A stretch of 64,000 nt of DNA from contig JACKBQ010000002.1 of assembly GCA_020634455.1 (NCBI GenBank), positions 682,001-746,000 on the forward strand, given 5' to 3'. Origin of the DNA: Ardenticatenaceae bacterium. Lineage in GTDB: Bacteria > Chloroflexota > Anaerolineae > Promineifilales > Promineifilaceae. The notes beneath the pieces are model-generated. The model was not told the origin of the DNA, did not search any database, and was given only the letters and a program-made list of their open reading frames with translations. Shown one piece after another: positions 36,176-45,510 of the stretch (position 1 is its first letter; every line of letters begins with the position of its first letter). Made by a program: the position numbers and the translations under genes.

Positions 36176-36994
36176 ATGCAAGATATGATTCAAACGGTGC
36201 AAAACCGACTGTTGGCAAAACAAAAAGAGATGAAGAAAGATCGACTGCGCCGACGGCACAATCCAGATGGAACCTCGGTGCCAATTTTTTTGGTGGGATG
36301 CGGCCGTTCTGGCACGTCTATGTTCATTTGGCAGCTGGATAAATCATGGCAAATTAAACTTTACAACGAAGACCACCCAGACGCCTTCGATGAATACCGT
36401 CTGCGCGATTTTAACGTGGTGGCACGCCTGACTAAGGCAAGCATGGCTCCGTTTACCTTGTTTAAACCCATTTTGGACACAGTGCAAACAATGGAACTGC
36501 TGGATCATTTCCCTGGCTCTAAATCAATTTTTGCTTTTCGTCACTACACCGATGTAATTAACTCCTCGCTGAAAAAGTTTGGCACGTACAACCGCCTGAA
36601 CCATGTGAAGGGATGGATGACGGAAGATTTTGCCGAATTTGCCGTGTGCCCACCGCCTGAGGTTAGCAAAGAGGTCGTTCGTGCTTTGTGGGCTGATGAC
36701 CTATCGCCGCAAGAAGGGGCCGCGTTGTACTGGCTGTTTTACAACCGGCTTTACTATGATTTGGGTCTACACGACGACAAGCGTACCATCTTGATTCGGT
36801 ACGAGACGCTGGTGACGGAGCCTCGCGAGCAGTTTGAGAAGGTGATTGCCTTTTTGGGCGCAAAGTTTGAAGAAGAGATGGTGGAGGGCGTCCACGCCAA
36901 ATCTATCAATAAAAATGATCCGCCACCGCTGCGCCCAACCATTATGGAGGCGTGTGAGGCGTTGTATGAGCAACTGTCGCAACATGCGGCATAA
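36176..36994 (+). CDS. Sulfotransferase-family protein
   Basis: 272 residues. A basic N-terminal helix (about 1-35) precedes the PAPS-binding loop IFLVGCGRSGTSMF, which matches the 5'-phosphosulfate-binding loop of sulfotransferases. SIFAFRHYTDVINSSLKKFG supplies the Arg and Ser of the 3'-phosphate site, and ILIRYETLVTEPREQFEKVIAFLG is the typical late helix pair. It should transfer sulfate from PAPS to a hydroxyl of the glycan or its lipid. A second, more classical sulfotransferase is at 44675. No PAPS-making genes are in the window. Confidence 0.85.
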   Translation: MQDMIQTVQNRLLAKQKEMKKDRLRRRHNPDGTSVPIFLVGCGRSGTSMFIWQLDKSWQIKLYNEDHPDAFDEYRLRDFNVVARLTKASMAPFTLFKPILDTVQTMELLDHFPGSKSIFAFRHYTDVINSSLKKFGTYNRLNHVKGWMTEDFAEFAVCPPPEVSKEVVRALWADDLSPQEGAALYWLFYNRLYYDLGLHDDKRTILIRYETLVTEPREQFEKVIAFLGAKFEEEMVEGVHAKSINKNDPPPLRPTIMEACEALYEQLSQHAA

Positions 36995-37012
36995 AATTGT
37001 TATTGAGCATTT

Positions 37013-38374
37013 ATGAAAATTGCATTGCTAACCCACAAGTTAAAGCCGCCGCTGATTGGCGGGGTGGATGTGTACACTGACCGTCTGGGGCGGGGGCTGC
37101 TGCGTCTGGGGCATGAGGTGGTGTACCTGGCGTTTGATTCGTCGGGTGATGGCGCTGAGGTTGTTGTGAAGCCAGATGTGCATGATGATGGTACGGCCGT
37201 TCACCGCATTCTCTTCAATTTTGATTCCCTACCCAAAGAGACGTTCGACACGGTGTACAACCCGGAAATGGGACGGGTCACCCGCCAAATTCTGGCCGCC
37301 GAAAAGCCCGATTTTGTCATCATTCTCAACTTTTACATGCTGACGCTGGCAACGGTGGAAGCCGCCAAATCGCTGGGGATTCCGGTGGCGCATGTGGCGA
37401 CCGACTTTGTGCCGGTCTGCCGCTGGGGCACCTTCATGCGCTGGGATAACCGCACCTGCGAGGTGGGCGAATCGGTGCAGACGTGTGCCTCTTGCTTTAT
37501 TTCGCATCGCTCTCTGGGCAAGGTGATGGGAAGCGTGATGGAAAAACTGCCGGAGCCGACGGTGCTGAACTGGGCCGCAAAGAATCCGCGTTTGCCGCAT
37601 CCTTTGGGAGCGGTACGGCCGTTCCTCAACCACGCCGCAGTGATGCAAAAAAGATTGGACCGGATACGGCCGTTGCGCCAGCAAATTGACCTCGTCCTGG
37701 TACCCACCCGCTTTACCGAAAAAACATTTATTGAAAATGGTTTTTCCCCAGAACAGATACATTTTCTGCCCTTTGGCGTGGATGTGGACAGCCCCCTGGC
37801 CAGCACACCCAAAACCAAATCAGACCACGTGCGCTTTATGTTTTTGGGCCGCTTGCAGCCTTACAAAGGGCTGCATCTGGTGCTGGAAGCGTTTAACAAT
37901 TTGCCAAATGCCGGGGGCGCAACGCTCACCGTTTACGGCGCGCCCGACGGCCACGACGCCTACTTTGCTAACTTGCAGCAAATGATGGACGCCAATCCAC
38001 GCATCCATTTTGCTGGTCTTATCCCGCCCACTGAACTGGCTCGCGCCTTTGCCGACGCCGATATCTTCTTGCTGCCCTCCACCTGGCACGAAAACAGCCC
38101 GCTTATATTGCTAGACGCGCTGCAATCCAAAACCCCCGTGCTGGCCAGCGACATCGGCGGGGTGAGCGGCATTGTGGAACATAACCGCAACGGCCTGCTG
38201 TTCCCCCGTGAAGATGTGGCCGCGCTGCGCCAAGAGATGCAGAGGCTGATTGATCAGCCCGCGCTCATTGACAAACTTCGGGCAGGCAGCAATTTACCCA
38301 GTATCGAATCGTATGCCCAAACAATTGTGGAAAAAATGGCCTCGTTTTTGCCAAACCAGGCAGGTGTGGTATGA
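37013..38374 (+). CDS. GT4-family glycosyltransferase with Cys-rich insert
   Basis: 453 residues. The start KIALLTHKLKPPLIGGVDVYTDRLGRGLLRLGHEV and later RFMFLGRLQPYKGLHLVLEAF mark a GT-B enzyme. The donor site reads HENSPLILLDALQSKTPVLASDIGG: an E-x7-D in place of the usual E-x7-E. A Cys-rich insert, TCEVGESVQTCASCF near 143-158, could bind zinc and occurs in a subgroup of these enzymes. The gene ends in an ATGA overlap with the epimerase, so the two are translationally coupled and may work on the same sugar step. Confidence 0.9.
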   Translation: MKIALLTHKLKPPLIGGVDVYTDRLGRGLLRLGHEVVYLAFDSSGDGAEVVVKPDVHDDGTAVHRILFNFDSLPKETFDTVYNPEMGRVTRQILAAEKPDFVIILNFYMLTLATVEAAKSLGIPVAHVATDFVPVCRWGTFMRWDNRTCEVGESVQTCASCFISHRSLGKVMGSVMEKLPEPTVLNWAAKNPRLPHPLGAVRPFLNHAAVMQKRLDRIRPLRQQIDLVLVPTRFTEKTFIENGFSPEQIHFLPFGVDVDSPLASTPKTKSDHVRFMFLGRLQPYKGLHLVLEAFNNLPNAGGATLTVYGAPDGHDAYFANLQQMMDANPRIHFAGLIPPTELARAFADADIFLLPSTWHENSPLILLDALQSKTPVLASDIGGVSGIVEHNRNGLLFPREDVAALRQEMQRLIDQPALIDKLRAGSNLPSIESYAQTIVEKMASFLPNQAGVV

Positions 38375-39306
38375 GCAAAGCGTTGGTTGTGGGTGGCAAT
38401 GGCTTCATTGGGGCGCACCTGGTGCAAAAGCTGGTGCAGATTGGCTGGGACGTGACGGTGCTGCACAAATATGAACAGCCGCGCTACAGCACCATGCCAG
38501 ATGCCGTACGCTTTTTGCGTGGCGATCTCACCCAAGAATCGCTGTTAGCAGAGGCTGTAGCCGGGCAGGATGTGGTTTTTCATTTGCTGTGGACCACAAC
38601 GGCGATCCATGAGGTGGCCAACCGCGATCCGGCAGCCGATGTGCAGGCCAATTTGGTGCCCACCATCCATCTGATGGAGGCGTGTCGCGCGGCTGGGGTG
38701 GGGCGGCTGGTTTTCACATCATCGGGGGGGACTGTGTACGGCCGTACCCAGATCGCCCCCATTCCCGAAGACCATCCCAACAACCCTGTTACCGCCTATG
38801 GCGTTAGCAAGCTGGCCGTCGAGAAATATTTGCAGATGTTTCACCATTTGCACGGGCTGGATTTTGTTGTTTTACGGCCGTCTGTGCCTTATGGCCCGTA
38901 CCAAAATCCTCTGGCGCGGCAAGGGGCAGTTGCCGTATTTTTATATCGCGTAGCCAAAGGGCTGCCCCTCACAATCTGGGGTGATGGCAGTGTCACCCGC
39001 GACTATTTTTACATCTCCGATTTGGTGGATGCATTGATTTTAGGCAGTACCCAACCGATAAACAGCCAGCGCATCTTCAATCTTGGCGGAGCCGAAGAAG
39101 TGTCCTTGAACCATCTCATTGCCCTGGCCGAAGAGACGGTGGGGCGCAAGGCAGTCGTTACCTACCAACCCGCCCGCGACTTCGACGCCCCTCGCGTGCT
39201 GCTGGACACAACCCAGGCAGAAACCATGCTAGGCTGGCAGCCGAAAGTGCCAATGAAAGATGGTTTGGCTAAAACTTGGGAGTGGATGCAGGACACTATT
39301 TTATAG
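38371..39306 (+). CDS. NAD-dependent sugar epimerase/dehydratase (extended SDR)
   Basis: 311 residues, overlapping the previous gene by 4 bases. The NAD-binding loop is VVGGNGFIGAHLVQKL. The catalytic part has FTSSGGTVYG and the YxxxK motif in AYGVSKLAVEKY. GDGSVTRDYFYISDLVDALI is the late motif of UDP-glucose 4-epimerase-like enzymes. It acts on a nucleotide sugar, supplying an epimerised or dehydrated donor; the exact substrate cannot be read. A spacer with a large imperfect inverted repeat follows. Confidence 0.9.
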   Translation: MSKALVVGGNGFIGAHLVQKLVQIGWDVTVLHKYEQPRYSTMPDAVRFLRGDLTQESLLAEAVAGQDVVFHLLWTTTAIHEVANRDPAADVQANLVPTIHLMEACRAAGVGRLVFTSSGGTVYGRTQIAPIPEDHPNNPVTAYGVSKLAVEKYLQMFHHLHGLDFVVLRPSVPYGPYQNPLARQGAVAVFLYRVAKGLPLTIWGDGSVTRDYFYISDLVDALILGSTQPINSQRIFNLGGAEEVSLNHLIALAEETVGRKAVVTYQPARDFDAPRVLLDTTQAETMLGWQPKVPMKDGLAKTWEWMQDTIL

Positions 39307-39311
39307 AATTC

Positions 39312-39381
39312 ACCGCTGAGTTCGCGGAGAGCGCAGAGAAAAAACATCAAAAAACTCAGCGTTCTCCGCGCCCTCAGCGGT
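39312..39381. repeat. Imperfect 27-bp inverted repeat of the CGCAGAG family
   Basis: The left arm 39312-39338 (ACCGCTGAG...GCGCAGAG) pairs with 39355-39381 with a few mismatches across a 16-base AT-rich loop. CGCAGAG/CGCGGAG-type units of this kind recur as spacer repeats in several bacterial phyla. It separates the epimerase gene from the next sulfatase-like gene. Confidence 0.75.
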
Positions 39382-39399
39382 AAAAAAATTGAGTAGACT

Positions 39400-40767
39400 A
39401 TGACGAAACCGAACATTCTTTTGCTAACCATTGATACTTTACGCGCCGACACGCTGGGCTACGCAGGCTACCACAAACCAATCACCCCCAACATTGACAA
39501 ACTGGCCTCACAAGGAATTCGTTTTACGCAGGCGATTACCCCCGGCTCGTGGACGCAGGCGGCGTTCCCCGGCATCATCACCTCCACTTACGCCTGCATG
39601 TACGGGGGCTGTTTGGGGCGATTGTCACCAGAACGGCCGTCTCCCGTCAAAATTATGGGGGATGAAGGTGGGTATGAAACGGCCGCATTCTCCACCAGCC
39701 CCCTCCTCAGCCGCACCTACGGCTACGACCGTAAATTCCAACGCTTCAACGACCTGAATCCCGGCGAAAAAAGCCCCAAAATTCGCGGCGTCAAAGGCGG
39801 GCAAGCCCTGCTGCGCCAGCCAATCGTTCACCAGCTAGTGAAGTTGTTTGGCCAAAATTGGCGGCCACCCAAACTGTACGCCACCGCCGCAGAGCTAAAC
39901 GAGATGGCCATGCCCTGGCTGGAAAGCGTCAATGAGCCATTTATGGCCTGGCTGCACTACATGGACGTGCATTGGCCCTACCACCTGGAAGACACGCTCA
40001 CCAAGCCCAAAGAGATTGCCGACGCCTGGGCCGACCTCTCTCACCTGCATGAGGTGAACTGGTACGGCGCGCCCGTTTCGCCAGAACAAAAAGCACGCTA
40101 CGTGCGCCTGTACGAAGAAGCCATCGCTTACACTGATGCCCAAATTGGCAAGCTGATGGATTTTCTGGATGAAACGGGGCTGGCGGAAAACACCGTCGTC
40201 GTGCTGGTTTCTGATCACGGCGAAGAGTTTATGGAGCGGCGGCATTGGGGGCACGTGGAGCTGAATTTGTACGACGAAATCCTCAAAGTGCCGATGCTGA
40301 TGCGCATCCCCGGCGTGGCGGGCAATCAGGTAATTGGCCAGCAAGTAAGCACCATGGACATCATGCCCACGCTGCTGGAGCTGGCTGGCTGTCGCATCCC
40401 GGAAAAGGTGCTGGGCAAAAGCCTGGTGCCGCTGTGGGATGGCAATCCGGCCGATTATGGTGTGGAAATTGCTATCGGTGAACGTTGGCGCGACACTTCG
40501 CACATGATTGCAATTCGCACCGAGGAGTACAAGTACATTTGGGATGATGCCAAGCCCGACCAGCCGTTGCTGTTTGACCTGCGCCAAGACCCCGCCGAGC
40601 AGCACAGCATCGCCGCCGACCATCCAGATGTGGTGCAAACGTTGCATCAGCACGTGGAAGCCCAGCTAGAGCGGATGCGCAGCACGGCTCCGGCCGAAGC
40701 GTCCAAAGAACCGGTGCTGGACGAAGAAATTGTCGAGCGCCTACGCGGTTTGGGGTACGTGGAATAA
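39400..40767 (+). CDS. Sulfatase/alkaline-phosphatase-superfamily enzyme
   Basis: 455 residues. PNILLLTIDTLRADTLGYAGY at the start carries the first metal ligands. The nucleophile loop is TPGSWTQAAFPGIITSTYACM, again without the CxPxR of formylglycine sulfatases. VVLVSDHGEEFMERRHWGH gives the Asp-His metal site. KYIWDDAKPDQPLLFDLRQDPAEQ and the ending VERLRGLGYVE are typical of this group; the phosphodiesterase at 25629 ends in a very similar EERLKSLGYL. No signal peptide is visible. It could hydrolyse or transfer a phosphate or sulfate group; which one is open. Confidence 0.88.
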   Translation: MTKPNILLLTIDTLRADTLGYAGYHKPITPNIDKLASQGIRFTQAITPGSWTQAAFPGIITSTYACMYGGCLGRLSPERPSPVKIMGDEGGYETAAFSTSPLLSRTYGYDRKFQRFNDLNPGEKSPKIRGVKGGQALLRQPIVHQLVKLFGQNWRPPKLYATAAELNEMAMPWLESVNEPFMAWLHYMDVHWPYHLEDTLTKPKEIADAWADLSHLHEVNWYGAPVSPEQKARYVRLYEEAIAYTDAQIGKLMDFLDETGLAENTVVVLVSDHGEEFMERRHWGHVELNLYDEILKVPMLMRIPGVAGNQVIGQQVSTMDIMPTLLELAGCRIPEKVLGKSLVPLWDGNPADYGVEIAIGERWRDTSHMIAIRTEEYKYIWDDAKPDQPLLFDLRQDPAEQHSIAADHPDVVQTLHQHVEAQLERMRSTAPAEASKEPVLDEEIVERLRGLGYVE

Positions 40768-40771
40768 GTTT

Positions 40772-42037
40772 ATGCGCATTTTGTTTATCACGGCTTATTT
40801 TCCGCCTTGCCAGTATGGTTGGGGTTACATGCGCATTTGCGAGCAGGTGGCAGATGGCCTGGCTGAACGCGGCCACGACGTGGCGGTGCTGACCAGCACC
40901 TACCAGGATGGCCCGGAAGTGAAGCCGTACCCGGTTTTCCGCCACCTCACCATCGAGCCGGATTGGTTGTTGCCCGATTCCCCAGCGAAGCAGTTTTTCT
41001 TTGGCCGAAAGCAGCGGGAGAAAACGGCCGTTTCTCACCTCCATCAAACAATCCAACAATTCAAACCTGATGTGCTGTTCGTCTGGGACGCTTTTGGCTT
41101 GTCTGATGTGATGCTGCGCGAAGCGGAACAATCTGGTATTCCAGTTGCTTACTATTTTGCCAACTATCTCCCGGAATTCCCCGGCGGCTACGTGCATTAC
41201 TGGTCGTCGGCCAACAGCCACCCACTGGTGAAACTGGCCAAACTGCCCATGTCGCTGCTGGCCAAAGCGATGCTGGCCCAGGAAGGCAAGCCCATCAAGC
41301 TAAAGTACCAACACACCATCAGCGTGAGCGATTACGTGCGGCAGCGGTTGCTCTCGCAAAACCTCATCGGTGCAGATGCGATTGTGGCTCCCAATGCGGT
41401 GGATTTGGCCATGTTTAGCGGCGAACCGCGTCAGCCGGAACCCAATGCGACTCTGCATTGTCTGGTAGCAGGCCGTGTGGCCTCAGAGAAGGGAATTCAC
41501 ACCATTTTGCACGCCTTTGGCCATTTGCATGAAAAGGGTCAGCTGCGAAATATTTCGCTAACCATTTTGGGCAAAGGGCCAGATGAATATAAGGAACATC
41601 TTAAGCAATTGGTGGTACGGTACCAGCTAGAAAAGTTTACAATTTTCGCTGACCCCGTCCCCATCGAAGCCATGCCATCTATTTTGGCCGAACATGATTT
41701 ACTGCTGCTGCCATCCGAGTGGGATGAGCCGCTTTCTTGCTCTATGCTGGAAGCAATGGCGGCAGGCTTGATGGTGATTGGCACCACGCGCGGCGGCAGC
41801 GGCGAAGCGCTTTTTCATGGCAAAACGGGCCTGACGTTTAAAGATAGCCAGCCAAAGGCGCTGGCAGAGCAGCTTTTGGCCGTGATGCGTGACCATCGGC
41901 TGGTGGCGCGTTTGGCGGCAGCGGGGCAGGTCGAGGTGGAAACCAATTTCAACATGGATGTTTCGGTTTCCCGTATTGAAGATTATTTAGCGGAACTGGT
42001 TGGGGTGAAAACGGCCGTTGCCAATGCTCCAACCTGA
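40772..42037 (+). CDS. GT4-family glycosyltransferase
   Basis: 421 residues from the ATG at 40772, 4 bases after the previous stop; the frame is open a little further upstream, in the end of the sulfatase-like gene. MRILFITAYFPPCQYGWGYMRICEQVADGLAERGHDV is a GT-B start. The C-terminal half has LVAGRVASEKGIHTILHAF and a full EX7E in EWDEPLSCSMLEAMAAGLMVIGT. It is soluble or peripheral and adds a sugar from a nucleotide donor with retention of configuration. Its start, directly behind the sulfatase-like gene and with no terminator, shows one transcription unit. Confidence 0.9.
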   Translation: MRILFITAYFPPCQYGWGYMRICEQVADGLAERGHDVAVLTSTYQDGPEVKPYPVFRHLTIEPDWLLPDSPAKQFFFGRKQREKTAVSHLHQTIQQFKPDVLFVWDAFGLSDVMLREAEQSGIPVAYYFANYLPEFPGGYVHYWSSANSHPLVKLAKLPMSLLAKAMLAQEGKPIKLKYQHTISVSDYVRQRLLSQNLIGADAIVAPNAVDLAMFSGEPRQPEPNATLHCLVAGRVASEKGIHTILHAFGHLHEKGQLRNISLTILGKGPDEYKEHLKQLVVRYQLEKFTIFADPVPIEAMPSILAEHDLLLLPSEWDEPLSCSMLEAMAAGLMVIGTTRGGSGEALFHGKTGLTFKDSQPKALAEQLLAVMRDHRLVARLAAAGQVEVETNFNMDVSVSRIEDYLAELVGVKTAVANAPT

Positions 42038-42055
42038 GATTACCAAAGTTATTGA

Positions 42056-43246
42056 ATGAATATCCTTTTTTTATCTCGCTGGTATCCTTTCCCGACGAAC
42101 AACGGCTCCAAACTGCGGGTGTTTCACCTGCTGCGAGCGTTGGCGGCGCAGCATTCAGTTACGCTCCTCAGCTTTCGTGAGCAGCAAGAGGTTGTGGATA
42201 CGGCCGCTCCGGAAATTCGTTCCCTTTGCCGCGAGATTCACACGGTGCCCTGGCCCCAATTCAACCCTACCAGCGGCACGTCCATTGCGGGCTTATTCAA
42301 CCCCAAACCACGCTCTGTTCTAGATAGTTACTCCCCAGAAATGGCTGAGAAGATTCAGCAGCTCATTGCCCAGAACCAGTTTGATGTGATTATTGCGTCG
42401 CAGGTGGGCACGGCGGGATACGGCCGTAACTTCCAAAACATCCCCGCGCTGTTTGAAGAGGTAGAAATGGGCATTTACCATGAGCAGCTGGCTCAAGCGG
42501 CGTCATTCAAGTCCAGACTGCGCTACCGGCTGACGTTGGGCAAGCAGGCGAATTATTTGCGGGAGCTTTTGCAATATTTCCACACCTGCACGGTTGTTTC
42601 TGAGCCGGAGCGGGAGTTGGTGAAAACAGCCGTACCTGGTTACCAAAATGTCGAAGTGATTCCCAACTGCATGAATTTAGCCGATTATGATCAGGTTCGC
42701 GTGGAAAAACGGCCGAATTCCCTCATTTTCACTGGCAGCTTCACCTACCACGTCAACCACCAGGCCATGGAATGGTTTGTGGGCGAAGTGAACCCCCTGG
42801 TGCAGGCCCAAATCCCAGATGTGCAACTCAGCATCACTGGCGACCACGCCAACTTGCCCCTGCCGCCCGCCAACAACGTCACCCTCACTGGCTTTGTGGA
42901 TGACATTCGCAGTTGGATTGCTTCTTCGTGCATCAGCCTGGCTCCCATTTTTATGGGCGGCGGCACGCGCCTCAAAATTTTGGAGGCGATGGCTTTGCGC
43001 ACGCCAGTAGTAGCTACCAGCAAAGGAGCCGAGGGGCTGGATGTGCAGCACGGCAAGCATCTTCTGCTGGCCGACACGCCCCAGGCGTTTGCCGATGCCG
43101 TGGTGCGCCTGCTGCAAGACCCAGACCTTTACCAAACAATTGCCAACAATGGCTACCAATTAATTGCAGAAAAGTATGATTGGCCTTCTGTTACGCCGCA
43201 CTTTCTCACCCTAGTTCAGCGGACGGCCGAGGCTGTGAAAATATGA
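42056..43246 (+). CDS. GT4-like glycosyltransferase, paralogue set member 1
   Basis: 396 residues. MNILFLSRWYPFPTNNGSKLRVFHLLRAL and the later FTGSFTYHVNHQAMEWFVGEVNPLVQ, DVQLSITG and APIFMGGGTRLKILEAMAL place it with the sugar transferases often found in exopolysaccharide clusters. The genes at 46525 and 49372 encode proteins with the same order of motifs, so the three look like products of duplication. It ends in an ATGA overlap with the polymerase gene, coupling the two. Donor and acceptor are unknown. Confidence 0.88.
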   Translation: MNILFLSRWYPFPTNNGSKLRVFHLLRALAAQHSVTLLSFREQQEVVDTAAPEIRSLCREIHTVPWPQFNPTSGTSIAGLFNPKPRSVLDSYSPEMAEKIQQLIAQNQFDVIIASQVGTAGYGRNFQNIPALFEEVEMGIYHEQLAQAASFKSRLRYRLTLGKQANYLRELLQYFHTCTVVSEPERELVKTAVPGYQNVEVIPNCMNLADYDQVRVEKRPNSLIFTGSFTYHVNHQAMEWFVGEVNPLVQAQIPDVQLSITGDHANLPLPPANNVTLTGFVDDIRSWIASSCISLAPIFMGGGTRLKILEAMALRTPVVATSKGAEGLDVQHGKHLLLADTPQAFADAVVRLLQDPDLYQTIANNGYQLIAEKYDWPSVTPHFLTLVQRTAEAVKI

Positions 43247-44649
43247 CCTCATTGATTCAGAAAACGTTCCGTTCAACGGAAGGCAGGCGCTGGCTACAGC
43301 TATTGGTGATGATTGGCGTTTTATTTGTCAGCATTGTCATTGCCAGAACTGGCCCGCAAATATCTATGCTTGTTGTTATTGCCGCTTTGCCAATTTTGGT
43401 GGTTGGCGGTTATTTGCTGGTACGTTACCCGCCGCTTGGTTTTTTGCTTATTATCGTTATTTCTACAGTTGTTAAGTTTGATTTACCGCCCATTGGGCTA
43501 ATTGCGACCTTGATTTTGCTGCTTACAGGCCTCTGGGTGGTAGATATGGTTGTTCGTCAGCGCGAAATCAGCCTGGTTAAATCCCCGACAATGGCACCGC
43601 TGGTGATGTTTACGGCCGTTGTCATACTCTCCTTCATCGTGGGGCAGCTACCCTGGTTCTCCATCGCGCAGGTTCCCATAGATAACCAGGTTGGTGGCAT
43701 TGCCATCTTCATTCTCTCTTTTGCCGCCTTCATCCTTGTGGCGCATCAAGTGCGGGACATTCGCTGGATTAAATGGATGGTATTCCTCTTTTTAGGTTTG
43801 GCTGGCCCAGCGGTTTTCATTGGTATGCGCTTTTTGCCAGGATGGCGTCAACTCAACCAGCTGCTTTTACATCCAAAAACAACAGGTGGCAGTCTGTTTT
43901 GGTTGTGGTTAGCTTCCATGACCTTTAGCCAAGTCTTGTTCAATAAAAAATTGGATGTTAAATGGCGAGGTCTCTTATTAGCTGTACTCGTGGGATATCT
44001 TTATCTGGCCTTGGGGCGTAATCGCGCCTGGACGTCCGGCTGGGCACCAACCTTTGTGGCATTGTTTGTCATCCTTTGGGTAGCCCGCCCCAAATGGGCC
44101 ATGCCCATGACCATGGTAGGGGTTGCGGGGCTTATTGTCTTATTCCAGCCGATCTATAATGCAGTATTTATTGGCGACAATGAATACAGTGCTGTTACCC
44201 GGTTAGAGGCGTGGCGCATTGTGGGGCAAATTGTCAAAGTAAACCCGATTTTGGGTTTGGGACCGGGAAACTATTACAACTATACGCTCCTGTATCCCAT
44301 TTTGGGCTGGTATGTGGAGTTCAACTCTCACAACAACTACGTTGATATTGTGGCCCAAACCGGTATTTTGGGTCTTATCTGCTTTATCTGGTTTGTGGCC
44401 GTTACCTGGAAACTAGGTTGGCGGCTGCGCAACCAGGTGCCTAAAGATGGATTTACCCAAGCATTTGTCTATGGTGCACTGGGTGGTTTGGCTGGCAGTG
44501 TTGCAGCCGGCATGTTGGGAGATTGGGTATTACCCTTTGTTTATAACATTGGTATTTTTGGATTTCGTTCAAGCATTTACGCCTGGCTATTCTTGGGTGG
44601 TTTGGTAGCTATTGATCAAATACGCTTGGCTGGGGCTTCTCTAGAATAA
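43243..44649 (+). CDS. Second O-antigen ligase/polymerase-like membrane protein
   Basis: 468 residues from the ATG at 43243, overlapping the previous gene by 4 bases. About eleven hydrophobic segments are present. The large external loop contains NPILGLGPGNYYNYTLLYPILGWYVEFNSHNNYVDIVAQTGILGLICF, an O-antigen ligase/Wzy_C signature with GLGPGNYY and the SHNNY(V) histidine motif. It has no TPR tail, unlike the protein at 16479. One of the pair may polymerise and the other ligate, or they may serve two glycans. Confidence 0.88.
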   Translation: MTSLIQKTFRSTEGRRWLQLLVMIGVLFVSIVIARTGPQISMLVVIAALPILVVGGYLLVRYPPLGFLLIIVISTVVKFDLPPIGLIATLILLLTGLWVVDMVVRQREISLVKSPTMAPLVMFTAVVILSFIVGQLPWFSIAQVPIDNQVGGIAIFILSFAAFILVAHQVRDIRWIKWMVFLFLGLAGPAVFIGMRFLPGWRQLNQLLLHPKTTGGSLFWLWLASMTFSQVLFNKKLDVKWRGLLLAVLVGYLYLALGRNRAWTSGWAPTFVALFVILWVARPKWAMPMTMVGVAGLIVLFQPIYNAVFIGDNEYSAVTRLEAWRIVGQIVKVNPILGLGPGNYYNYTLLYPILGWYVEFNSHNNYVDIVAQTGILGLICFIWFVAVTWKLGWRLRNQVPKDGFTQAFVYGALGGLAGSVAAGMLGDWVLPFVYNIGIFGFRSSIYAWLFLGGLVAIDQIRLAGASLE

Positions 44650-44674
44650 TGCGCACAAAGAAGGTGACAATAAT

Positions 44675-45502
44675 ATGTTAGGTCAACTATTTACGGTAGC
44701 TGGCGAAGAGCTCAAATATGGCTACGTCTATCTAAAACATCAAATTGGCAGCGCCCAGCAAAAACGGGCCAAGGTGCTGGTAAACGGCAGTCCTAAATCT
44801 GGCACAACCTGGATGCTGAAAATGATTGCTTCCTTGCCAGGTTATGAAGATATTGGCAATTATTATGGCGATTTGCAAAAGTACCACACCACGCAACCCG
44901 GCCATGTGGTGCACGGCCACGATGCCTATACGCCAGAGTTGAAAAATATCCTTTTGGATGAAGGTATCAAGGTGATTTTGATGGTGCGCGATCCGCGTGA
45001 CCAATTGGTTTCGCGGATGTTCCATGTTAAACGCAGTACCAATCATGTATGGAACGAGCGCATGAAGGCGCTGGATAATGATGAAGCATTGATGTTGTGC
45101 ATTGAAGGCCGGGAAAAATTGCCGGGTACGCACGATATGATTGCCCTGGCGCAAACCTGGTTAAATGGCAATGCAGAAGCGCTGGTGGTGCGTTATGAAG
45201 AGCTGTTGGCGGATTCGGTACCGCACTTTTCTGCGGTTTTGGATTATTTGGGGATACGCAACAGCCAGGGGCTGGCCGAGGTGATTGTTGAGCGAAATCG
45301 CTTTGCTCGTCTTTCTATGGGCAAGCGTATCTGGCAAGGCCAGCGCAAACCTGGTGAGGAAGATACGAAGTCTCATTTTCGCAAGGGGATTGTGGGTGAT
45401 TGGCGCAATTATCTGAAGCCACAGCATATTGAGCGGTTTAAGGAGCTATGTGGTCAGCAGTTGATTGATTTGGGGTATGAGCAGGATTTGGATTGGTCGT
45501 AG
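44675..45502 (+). CDS. PAPS-dependent sulfotransferase
   Basis: 275 residues. The 5'-phosphosulfate loop VLVNGSPKSGTTWMLKMI is the classical form. ILMVRDPRDQLVSRMFHV is the 3'-phosphate motif (RDPRD then Ser), and LVVRYEELLADSVPHFSAVLDYLG is the late core helix pair. The expected reaction is sulfate transfer from PAPS to a sugar hydroxyl. It lies between the second polymerase and a GT2 gene, so it probably acts on the growing glycan, although a lipid acceptor is possible. Together with the gene at 36176 it suggests a sulfated, acidic surface polymer. Confidence 0.92.
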   Translation: MLGQLFTVAGEELKYGYVYLKHQIGSAQQKRAKVLVNGSPKSGTTWMLKMIASLPGYEDIGNYYGDLQKYHTTQPGHVVHGHDAYTPELKNILLDEGIKVILMVRDPRDQLVSRMFHVKRSTNHVWNERMKALDNDEALMLCIEGREKLPGTHDMIALAQTWLNGNAEALVVRYEELLADSVPHFSAVLDYLGIRNSQGLAEVIVERNRFARLSMGKRIWQGQRKPGEEDTKSHFRKGIVGDWRNYLKPQHIERFKELCGQQLIDLGYEQDLDWS

Positions 45503-45510
45503 CGAACCTC

